From contig NZ_HG938353.1 in the NCBI RefSeq assembly GCF_000731315.1, forward strand, positions 1,178,001 to 1,242,000: a stretch of DNA of 64,000 nucleotides, read 5' to 3'. The notes below the pieces were generated by a model. That model had not been told where the DNA came from and did not search any database. It worked only from the letters and a program-made list of their open reading frames with translations. The DNA is from Neorhizobium galegae bv. orientalis str. HAMBI 540 (lineage in GTDB: Bacteria; Pseudomonadota; Alphaproteobacteria; Rhizobiales; Rhizobiaceae). The first letter of the stretch is position 1. Each line of letters begins with the position of its first letter. A program made the position numbers and the translations under genes. This document shows, piece after piece, positions 17,604 to 24,796 of the stretch.

Positions 17604-18974
17604 ATGACGGCGCGCATATTGGTAGTCGACGATATTCCGGCGAATGTGAAGCTGCTCGAAGCCAGGCTTCTGGCCGAATATTTCGACGTCCTGACCGCCG
17701 ACGACGGTTACAAGGCGCTGGCGATCTGCGACAGCACCCATGTGGACCTGATCCTGCTCGACATCATGATGCCCGGTATCGACGGTTTCGAGGTCTGCGA
17801 ACGGCTGAAGGCCAATCCGCGCACCGCCCATATTCCCGTCGTCATGGTCACGGCGCTTGACCAACCGTCCGACCGCGTGCGTGGCCTCAAAGCCGGAGCC
17901 GACGATTTCCTGACCAAACCGGTCAACGACCTGCAGCTCATTTCTCGGGTAAAGAGCCTAGTGCGGTTGAAGACGCTCAGCGACGAGCTGCGCATCCGCG
18001 CCGACACCGCCAGCAATATCGGGCTGGAAGACATGCTGAAGGGCGCTGACGGGCGCGACGAGATGGCCCAGGTCCTTCTCGTCGATGGCCGCGCAAGCTC
18101 GCAGGAACGCATCATCAAGGCGCTGAAGCCGGTCGCCGGCGTCATCGCCATGTCCGATCCGCAGGCTGCCCTTTTCGAAGCGGCGGAGAACCCGGTCGAT
18201 CTGGTGATCGTCAACGCCAATTTCGACGAATACGATCCGCTGAGACTATGCTCGCAGCTTCGCTCGCTGGAGCGCACCCGGTTCCTGCCGCTGCTCCTGG
18301 TGACAGAAATGGGTGCTGACGACCTGATCGTCCGGGCGCTCGACCTCGGCGTCAACGACTATATCGTCCGGCCGATCGACCCGAATGAGCTCGTGGCCCG
18401 CGTGCTCACCCAGATCAAGCGCAAGCGCTACAACGACCGCCTGCGCATGAGTATGCGCCAGACCATCGAGCTTGCCGTCACCGACGGACTGACCGGCCTC
18501 AATAACCGGCGTTATCTCGATAATCACCTCAAGGTGCTGTTCAATCGCGCTGCCGCACGCTCACGGCCGCTGTCCGTCTGCATTACCGATATCGATCGCT
18601 TCAAGTCGGTCAACGACGCCTACGGCCACGATGCCGGCGACGAGGTGCTGAAGGAATTCGCAGCCCGCGTCCGCTCGACGGTAAGGGGAGCCGATCTTGC
18701 CTGCCGTTACGGCGGCGAGGAATTCGTGGTCGTCATGCCCGATACCGATTCTATGTCGGCCGCTGTGATTGCCGAACGGCTTCGCAGCATCATCGAAAGT
18801 CAGCCGTTTCATTTGAAGACAGCGGGCATCATGCTCAATATCACGGCATCGCTCGGGATTGCATGCAATGCGCATGGGGCCGAGACGCCGGAGCAGCTCA
18901 TGAAACAGGCCGACCGCGCGCTCTACGAAGCCAAGAATGGCGGGCGCAATCGCGTGGTTGCCGCTGCCGCTTAG
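17604..18974 (+). CDS. pleD: Response regulator and diguanylate cyclase PleD
   Basis: A 456-residue protein with two receiver domains and a GGDEF domain. The first receiver has D53 (LILLDIMMP); the second (about residues 150-270) is an adaptor-like receiver. The cyclase carries the signature GGEEF near residue 370 with the product-inhibition site RGAD (RxxD) just before it. It makes cyclic di-GMP when phosphorylated and dimerised, driving flagellum ejection and polar development in Caulobacter. Co-transcribed with divK. Confidence 0.93.
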   Translation: MTARILVVDDIPANVKLLEARLLAEYFDVLTADDGYKALAICDSTHVDLILLDIMMPGIDGFEVCERLKANPRTAHIPVVMVTALDQPSDRVRGLKAGADDFLTKPVNDLQLISRVKSLVRLKTLSDELRIRADTASNIGLEDMLKGADGRDEMAQVLLVDGRASSQERIIKALKPVAGVIAMSDPQAALFEAAENPVDLVIVNANFDEYDPLRLCSQLRSLERTRFLPLLLVTEMGADDLIVRALDLGVNDYIVRPIDPNELVARVLTQIKRKRYNDRLRMSMRQTIELAVTDGLTGLNNRRYLDNHLKVLFNRAAARSRPLSVCITDIDRFKSVNDAYGHDAGDEVLKEFAARVRSTVRGADLACRYGGEEFVVVMPDTDSMSAAVIAERLRSIIESQPFHLKTAGIMLNITASLGIACNAHGAETPEQLMKQADRALYEAKNGGRNRVVAAAA

Positions 18975-19470
18975 AGAATCAGCAAACCCTAAATTGCATG
19001 TTGATCGCCTACAAGGCGGGAGTGCTGTGGAAAAGCCGAAGGTGTCCCCAGTTATTTCAAGCGGGAACCTGATTTTTTACAGGTACGAATTGATGGACCA
19101 ATTTCATGAACAGTGATCGGTTAATTCTGCTGCTGCAGTGCATTCAAGAAATTTCGAATGTATCCATAGGGCGCTCCAGGCCCGCCAATCGAGAATAGCT
19201 GCGCGAATTGGTTTGTCGGAAATTGCATGGCTGAGGAGATAACCAGTGTTCCTCAAGGATGTTCTTGAATTCAGGTCAAGGTTCCAAGAGTTTGATTGCC
19301 TTAAGCATATAAAGCTTCGAGGATGATCTTTAATTTTTTACAAGAAAAACAGGCGGAATATGAATAGCGGACGCGAATTTTAACCAACAACAGTGGCAGA
19401 ACCGGTATCAGATTAAGAATCTGTTGATTTTCTTTTGGTTTTGCGCAATTTTGACGCTCAACGAAGATAA

Positions 19471-19645
19471 CGTTCCCGAAAGGGACGCCGATACCCCATG
19501 ATGCTCAGGTCCGCCGCATCTCCTGGGTCGTGGGGTCGGTCGACTGGCAGGCATACCAAAGCGGTTCCTCGTGCCGTGATTGCAGGCTGGTCGACCCCCA
19601 TTTGAAAGCGCCGCTTCCAGGCTTCTGGAGCGGCGCTTTTTCATT
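19471..19645 (+). ncRNA. Candidate structured small RNA with intrinsic terminator
   Basis: Four hairpins follow one another on plus. First, a CGTTCCC/GGGACG stem with a GAAA loop at 19471-19486. Second, 19493-19536, closed by ACCCCA/TGGGGT with an inner CTCAGG/CCTGGG. Third, 19538-19596, an 11-base-pair stem (GGTCGACTGGC with GCTGGTCGACC, G-U pairs allowed). Fourth, an intrinsic terminator at 19605-19641 ending in Ts. No ORF of note uses this DNA. This is the build of a trans-acting small RNA of about 150-170 bases. I could not place a clean promoter or match a named family. Confidence 0.5.
19605..19641 (+). terminator. Rho-independent terminator of the RNA candidate
   Basis: A GC-rich stem (AAAGCGCCGCT with AGCGGCGCTTT, plus CCAG/CTGG above a one-base bulge), followed by TTTTTCATTT. 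It faces plus, and no plus-strand protein gene ends nearby (pleD stops 630 bases upstream). Confidence 0.75.
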
Positions 19646-19794
19646 TCTACGCAGCCTGTGCCGCTCTGGATCATACCGAAACCGCATCGGCCCGAAAACC
19701 GGTGCCGATTGTCGGAGAGCATGATGTGGCAATTTAAGGATCTGGAGCGCCTTAATGGGTCCGAATGGACGGACGGCGCTAGGTGACGCCCAAA

Positions 19795-19828
19795 AGAAAA
19801 GGCGCCAAGCCTCTCGGCTGGCGCCCTT
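19795..19828 (-). terminator. Rho-independent terminator of rpmG
   Basis: GGCGCCAAGCC and GGCTGGCGCC (19801-19825) pair around a short loop; on minus the stem is followed by TTTTCTTTTG. It lies 22 bases past the rpmG stop and closes the minus-strand cluster. Confidence 0.8.
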
Positions 19829-19849
19829 CGAGAACCCTCGGATCAAGGC

Positions 19850-20017
19850 TTACTTGATCTTGGTTTCCTTGAACTCGACGTGCTTCTTGGCGACCGGGTC
19901 GTACTTGGTCTTGGTCATCTTGTCGGTCATCGTGCGGCTGTTCTTCGTGGTGACGTAGAAGAAACCGGTGTCAGCCGTCGACAGCAGCTTGATCTTGATG
20001 GTCGTAGCTTTCGCCAT
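19850..20017 (-). CDS. rpmG: 50S ribosomal protein L33
   Basis: A 55-residue basic protein (starts [16 protein letters not shown], ends ETKIK). It carries the L33 pattern: [10 protein letters not shown] followed by a lysine-rich [19 protein letters not shown]. It is the form without zinc-binding cysteines. L33 sits near the E site of the large subunit. It has its own terminator, and 91 bases separate it from the MFS gene upstream, so it may have its own promoter too. Confidence 0.93.
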   Translation of the reverse strand: MAKATTIKIKLLSTADTGFFYVTTKNSRTMTDKMTKTKYDPVAKKHVEFKETKIK

Positions 20018-20108
20018 GGTGTTCTGCCTCTAAGAAAAAATGAAGCCGCGGACGCGGGTTGGGTCCACGGCGAAATCTGGCGCGAAATTACAAATCGCGC
20101 CCGAAAAG

Positions 20109-21293
20109 TCAACTCCGTTTTGACCGGAAAAGCATTCGGCAGATGGAAACCAGCACATAGAAGCCGAAGAATCCCGCCAAGGCCCAGGCAAAACCGTCAT
20201 TGCCGGCGATATCGATGGCAGCGCCGATGCCCTGCGGACCGGCAACCGTACCGACCGCATAACAGAAGATGAAGGCCGCATTTGCGGCAGCAAGGTCGGC
20301 GCCGCTGAGCCGCGACCCGAGATGCGCCAGGCCCACCGTATAGAGGCCGGAGACGCAACCGCCCCAGAAGAACAGGACCACGGCCATCATGATCCAGTTC
20401 TGGATCAGGAAGGGCAGCGCAAGCGATCCCGCGACGCCGAGCACCGCCATGGCGGTGAGGAGTGGCCGGCGGTCCCTCAGCTTATCGGAATAGAGGCCGA
20501 GCGGGATCTGGAAGGCCATGTTGCCGATGCCCATCACCGTCAGCAGCAGCGCGGCCTGCGCTTCGGTCAGCGCCGAACGGATCGCATAGATCGGGAACAG
20601 CGACAGCCCGCCCGCCGACACCGCACCGAAGGCGAATACCGCCGCCGTCGCTGTCGGAACGAGGAAGATGTAGTGGAAGAAGTGCCGGTCCGGCTTGGTA
20701 TCCAGCACGGGACTTTCATGGCGGGCGATGAAGATCGGAATGATCGCCAGCATGATGATCGCCGCACCGACCAGGAAGGGCAGAACGCCGTCGCTGCCGA
20801 GCGCAGAGAAGAGCAGGGGGCCTATCGCGAAGCCGATGGCGAGCACGGTGGCGTAAATGCCGAGAACGAGCCCACGGCGCCTTGGGGGGGCCGCCTCGTT
20901 GATCCAGAATTCCGACAGGATGAAAAGCGTCGTCGTTGCGCCGTGGAAGGTGAAGCGCAGCGGGAACCACATCCAGAAGGCATCCGCGTAATAGAAGCCG
21001 ATGGCGCTGATGGCAGCAATGAGCACCGCGAACATCATGGTCCGCGCCACGCCGCAGGTATGGGCGATTTTAGTGGTGATCGGCGCCGCGACCATCGAGG
21101 CGACGCCGGCCATGGCGGCGTTGAGGCCGATCAGAGTGGAGGAGATTCCGCGCTTTTCAAGAATGATACTGAGGAGCGGCAGGCCGAGGCCGATGGCAAT
21201 GCCCACGGCACTGATGGCGGATATGGCGGCGATCAGCGACGGCCAGTGAATCTTCTCGACATGGCCGTTGGCGTCTGTCGTCGGCTGAGCCAT
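20109..21293 (-). CDS. Major facilitator superfamily transporter
   Basis: A 394-residue protein with about 12 membrane helices. The MFS loop 2-3 region and a second-half GNMAFQIPLGLYSDKLRDRRPLL motif (DxxxRRP type) are clear. The pattern is that of the YcaD/TsgA-like or sugar-efflux group; the substrate cannot be told. It starts ten bases after the NUDIX gene and belongs to the topA-rnr-DUF983-NUDIX run. The central loop near residues 190-205 (TKPDRHFFHY) splits two six-helix halves. Confidence 0.85.
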   Translation of the reverse strand: MAQPTTDANGHVEKIHWPSLIAAISAISAVGIAIGLGLPLLSIILEKRGISSTLIGLNAAMAGVASMVAAPITTKIAHTCGVARTMMFAVLIAAISAIGFYYADAFWMWFPLRFTFHGATTTLFILSEFWINEAAPPRRRGLVLGIYATVLAIGFAIGPLLFSALGSDGVLPFLVGAAIIMLAIIPIFIARHESPVLDTKPDRHFFHYIFLVPTATAAVFAFGAVSAGGLSLFPIYAIRSALTEAQAALLLTVMGIGNMAFQIPLGLYSDKLRDRRPLLTAMAVLGVAGSLALPFLIQNWIMMAVVLFFWGGCVSGLYTVGLAHLGSRLSGADLAAANAAFIFCYAVGTVAGPQGIGAAIDIAGNDGFAWALAGFFGFYVLVSICRMLFRSKRS

Positions 21294-21303
21294 TCAATGT
21301 TCC

Positions 21304-21990
21304 TTACAGTCGGCTGCGGACGAATCGTCCATGACGCATGAAGTAGAAGGAAACCGGGCTTCCAAACGGTAAAGACGGATCGAATGCCATCAGGTTTTTC
21401 ACGTCCTCCATAACCGCCTGCGTGATGCGCGGGAGTTTCAGACCCGAAAGCTCGGCAATGTCAAGCCAGCGCACGTCCTGAAGTTCGTTTGAGTCGCCAA
21501 GAAGCGCCATGTCGAAGCGAGTTTCGTCGGCAAAGGCGAGAAAGAAGCGCGTATCGTAGCGCCGGACATTGCCGGGCGGCGTGATGGCGCGGGCGACATA
21601 ACGCAGGCGGGAGAGGTCGGCAGCGCTGCCGCCGGCAAGTCCGGTCTCCTCCTGAAGTTCTCTGAGGGCTGCGAGCGCCAGGGCCCGGGCGCGGGCCGAG
21701 GTCATTCGAGCCGTGGTGCCGGCAACCAGTTTTTCGACAACCAGCGGATCGAGATCGGCGCTGAAGGGAAGGGCGTGGTCGCGGGCATCGCGCCTGCCGC
21801 CGGGAAACACGTAGACGTCAGGCATGAACACATGGCCACTGCCGCGCCGGCCCATGAGGACTCGCAGGGTGCCGCGGGAACGATCTATCAGGATCAGCGA
21901 CGCGGCGTCCTTGGGCGTCACGCCGGCCACGCGTGCATGCTTCGGCGCGTCCATCGCGAACGGAGCCTGTTCCTCGGCAGACGATATCAT
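21304..21990 (-). CDS. NUDIX hydrolase
   Basis: A 228-residue protein that should cleave a nucleoside diphosphate linked to another group. The NUDIX box is present but stretched: GGRRDARD comes first, then about 50 residues later ALRELQEETGL with the metal-binding glutamates. Insertions at this point occur in CoA-pyrophosphatase-like and NUDT-type members. The start at 21990 overlaps the DUF983 stop as ATGA, which settles the choice over the longer frame to 22065. Substrate unknown. Confidence 0.82.
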   Translation of the reverse strand: MISSAEEQAPFAMDAPKHARVAGVTPKDAASLILIDRSRGTLRVLMGRRGSGHVFMPDVYVFPGGRRDARDHALPFSADLDPLVVEKLVAGTTARMTSARARALALAALRELQEETGLAGGSAADLSRLRYVARAITPPGNVRRYDTRFFLAFADETRFDMALLGDSNELQDVRWLDIAELSGLKLPRITQAVMEDVKNLMAFDPSLPFGSPVSFYFMRHGRFVRSRL

Positions 21991-22439
21991 GCAATCGGTC
22001 CGCCCCGGCCGGGATCGACCGCCTCGTCGTCCGTTCCCCCGAAGCCGTGCATCTTCAGCGACCATTGGAAACCGATGACGCCACCCTTGATCGGTTGGAT
22101 GGTCACAAGTGCCGTGAGGATCGCCAGCGGCACCCAGATGGCGAGCTGGACCCAGGGGGAAGCCCTGAAAGTCATGTCGGTCAGCAGGTACCCGGTCATC
22201 AGCACGTGACCGACGACGACGATCACGAGATAGGCCGGCAGGTCGTCGGCGCGGTGATGATGGATTTCCTCGCCGCAGACGGCGCAGGTATCGACCGGCT
22301 TCAGGAACGCCCGGAACAGGCGGCCGGTGCCGCAGGCAGGACAGGTGCAGAGCAAGCCCCGCTTGATGGAGCGGCCGAGCGGCCTTTCGGCCTCCTGAGC
22401 TCCACCATATCGGACCGTCTGTTCGCCCTGTTTCTGCAT
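21987..22439 (-). CDS. DUF983 family membrane protein
   Basis: A 150-residue protein with a cytoplasmic zinc-ribbon-like part (CPACGTG, then CAVCGEE) and two membrane helices (about residues 72-92 and 102-122). It fits DUF983, common beside alphaproteobacterial rnr genes, function unknown; some members accompany cytochrome oxidase genes. A strong AAGGAGAT lies right before the ATG at the end of rnr, and its stop overlaps the NUDIX start. Confidence 0.85.
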   Translation of the reverse strand: MQKQGEQTVRYGGAQEAERPLGRSIKRGLLCTCPACGTGRLFRAFLKPVDTCAVCGEEIHHHRADDLPAYLVIVVVGHVLMTGYLLTDMTFRASPWVQLAIWVPLAILTALVTIQPIKGGVIGFQWSLKMHGFGGTDDEAVDPGRGGPIA

Positions 22440-22441
22440 TC

Positions 22442-24796
22442 CTATCTCCTTCGGCCGCTCCGCGGAGGCCGCGTGCCGGGTTGGGTCCGGCCGCGCCGCC
22501 CCGATTTGTGGAAGGAGCGGGTCGCGGTCGGCAATTTCTTGCCCTCGCTCAGCATCTCGAACTGCAGCGCGCCGGCAAGCGGGATCGCCTGCTTCAGCCG
22601 CACATCGACCGTATCGCCGATCTGGTAGCCGAGACCCGTCTTCTCTCCCGACAGCGCCTGATGCGCCTCGTCGTAGATGAAGTAGTCGTTGCCGAGCGTG
22701 GATATAGGTATGAATCCGTCCGCGCCATAGGTCGGAAGCGAGACAAATAGTCCCGCCTTGGTGACGCCGGAGACGCGGCCGACGAATTCTTCGCCAATGC
22801 GTTCGCTCAGATGGTGGGCGATCAGCCGGTTGATCGTGTCGCGCTCAGCGGCCATGGCGCGGCGCTCGAAGGTCGAGATCTCGGCGGCGATATCGTCGAG
22901 CTGAGCCTCTTCCTCCGGCTTAATGCCGCCTTCGCCGAGCCCCAGCGACCCGACCAGCGCGCGATGCACGATCAGGTCGGCGTAGCGGCGGATCGGCGAG
23001 GTGAAATGTGCGTATTTCATCAGGTTGAGGCCGAAATGGCCGATATTTTCGGGGCTGTAGATCGCCTGGCTCTGGGAGCGCAGCACCATCTCGTTGACCA
23101 TCACCTGGTGGGCCGTGCCCTCGGCCTTGGCGAGAATGCCGTTGAACGAGTTGGCCCGCATCTGGCCGCCCTTGGCCATCGGAATGCCCAATGTCGCGAG
23201 AAACTCGCGCAGCGTCTCCTGCTTGGCAAGCGAGGGCGTGTCGTGGATGCGGTAGATCAGCGCCTGCCGCTTCTTTTCCAGCGTCTCGGCGGCGGCGACG
23301 TTTGCCTGGATCATCATCTCTTCGATGAGCTTGTGGGCATCGAGCCGCTCGGGAACGTGCACGCGATCCACAGTGCCGTCGGGCTTCAGCAGGATCTTGC
23401 GCTCCGGCATGTCGAGTTCCAGCGGCTGCCGGCGGTCGCGGCCGCGCTTCATCACCCCATAGGCGTGCCACAGCGGCTTCAGGATCGGTTCGAGCAGCGG
23501 TCCGCTCTTGTCGTCCGGCTTGCCGTCGATCGCCGCCTGGGCCTGTTGATAGGAAAGCTTGGCGGCGCTCTTCATCATGATTCGGTGGAAGGTGTGGCCG
23601 GCCTTGCGGCCCTCCTTCGAAAACACCATGCGCACGGCAAGTGCGGGCCGGTCCTCGCCTTCGCGCAACGAGCAGAGGTCGTTCGAAATGCGCTCCGGCA
23701 GCATTGGCACGACCCGATCCGGGAAATAGACCGAATTGCCGCGCTTCAAGGCCTCGCGGTCGAGCGGAGAGCCGGTGCGGATATACCAGGAGACATCGGC
23801 GATCGCGACGGTGACAATCACACCGTCCGGATTGTCGGGCGAGGGGTCGAGCTCGGCATAGACCGCGTCGTCATGGTCCTTGGCGTCGGCCGGGTCGATG
23901 GTGATCAGCGGCAGCGAACGCCAGTCCTCGCGCTGCGCCATGGTGGCGGGCTTCGCCGCTTCGGCCTCGTCCATCACCTGTTTCGGGAAGATATGCGGGA
24001 TGCCATGCGAATAGACGGCGATCATCGAGATCGCCTTTTCCGAGCCGATCGTACCGACGATCGACAGAACCCGCGCGCGCGGAAGGCCGAAACGGCCGGA
24101 ACGGACGACCTCGCTCTCGACCAGGTCGCCGTCCTTGGCCTCGCCAATATCGGTGGGCTCGATCACCATTTCCTCGCCGCGCCGGTCGATCGGCAGCAGG
24201 CGCAGCTCGCCGTCGGCAAGCTTGTGGACGATGCCGAGCGAGGCGCCGCGGCGCTTGTCGATGATCTTGATGACGCGGGCGGTATAGGCGGGGCCAGCCC
24301 GGTCCTTGTTGGGGAAGATTTTGGCTAGCACCCGGTCGTTGAGCCCGGCTGCGGGCACCTTGCCCTTGCCGCGATTATCCGACGACTGGCGGATGAGCAC
24401 CGCCGGCGCTGCCCCCAGTTCCTCGGGCCATTCGGCCGGCCGGCCGATCAGCTCGCCGTCCTTGTCGCGGGTGGTGATGTCGAGCACGGTGACCGGCGGC
24501 AGCGCGTCGGGACGGGTGAGCGACTTGCGGCTCTTCTTGAGAAGGCCTTCCTCCTCCAGCGTCCGAAGCAGGTCCTTCAGCTCGACGCGGGTGTCGCCCT
24601 TCAGTCCGAAGGCCTTGGCGATCTCCCGCTTCGACCCCTTGTCCGGATTTTCGGCGATGAACTCGAGCAGGACATCGCGCGGCGGCACCGCGCCGTGGAT
24701 GATCACCGGCTTTTCCGTTGTGGAAGCGGTGTGGCCTCGGATGGCTTTGTCGGGGCGTTTTCCCTGGTGTCTCGATCTGTCGCGCGGTTCTCTCAC
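22442..24796 (-). CDS. rnr: Ribonuclease R
   Basis: A 784-residue processive 3'-5' exonuclease able to degrade structured RNA. It has an N-terminal winged-helix region (KREIAKAFGLKGD), cold-shock domains, the RNB catalytic domain with the acidic cluster DPADAKDHDDAV (residues near 300), and a C-terminal S1 domain (GRVSGVTKAGLFVSL) ending in a basic RGRTQPGTRPPRSGRRR tail. The start codon is GTG at 24796, overlapping the topA stop as GTGA, so the two are translationally coupled. Confidence 0.94.
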   Translation of the reverse strand: MREPRDRSRHQGKRPDKAIRGHTASTTEKPVIIHGAVPPRDVLLEFIAENPDKGSKREIAKAFGLKGDTRVELKDLLRTLEEEGLLKKSRKSLTRPDALPPVTVLDITTRDKDGELIGRPAEWPEELGAAPAVLIRQSSDNRGKGKVPAAGLNDRVLAKIFPNKDRAGPAYTARVIKIIDKRRGASLGIVHKLADGELRLLPIDRRGEEMVIEPTDIGEAKDGDLVESEVVRSGRFGLPRARVLSIVGTIGSEKAISMIAVYSHGIPHIFPKQVMDEAEAAKPATMAQREDWRSLPLITIDPADAKDHDDAVYAELDPSPDNPDGVIVTVAIADVSWYIRTGSPLDREALKRGNSVYFPDRVVPMLPERISNDLCSLREGEDRPALAVRMVFSKEGRKAGHTFHRIMMKSAAKLSYQQAQAAIDGKPDDKSGPLLEPILKPLWHAYGVMKRGRDRRQPLELDMPERKILLKPDGTVDRVHVPERLDAHKLIEEMMIQANVAAAETLEKKRQALIYRIHDTPSLAKQETLREFLATLGIPMAKGGQMRANSFNGILAKAEGTAHQVMVNEMVLRSQSQAIYSPENIGHFGLNLMKYAHFTSPIRRYADLIVHRALVGSLGLGEGGIKPEEEAQLDDIAAEISTFERRAMAAERDTINRLIAHHLSERIGEEFVGRVSGVTKAGLFVSLPTYGADGFIPISTLGNDYFIYDEAHQALSGEKTGLGYQIGDTVDVRLKQAIPLAGALQFEMLSEGKKLPTATRSFHKSGRRGRTQPGTRPPRSGRRR

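Larger units (their letters stand above)
18975..19849. other. Gene-free stretch between pleD and rpmG
   Basis: About 875 bases with no supported protein gene. From 18980 to 19450 it is AT-richer than the genes, with A/T runs near 19330 and 19430, and looks like promoter or relic DNA. From 19471 to 19641 it folds into the structured-RNA candidate with its own terminator. From 19700 to 19792 a further hairpin with AGCGCC/GGCGCT arms lies before the rpmG terminator. Confidence 0.6.

Noticed and set aside
19001..19450. Possible small ORFs downstream of pleD
   Set aside because: AT-rich, no frame with both a ribosome site and a sensible product.
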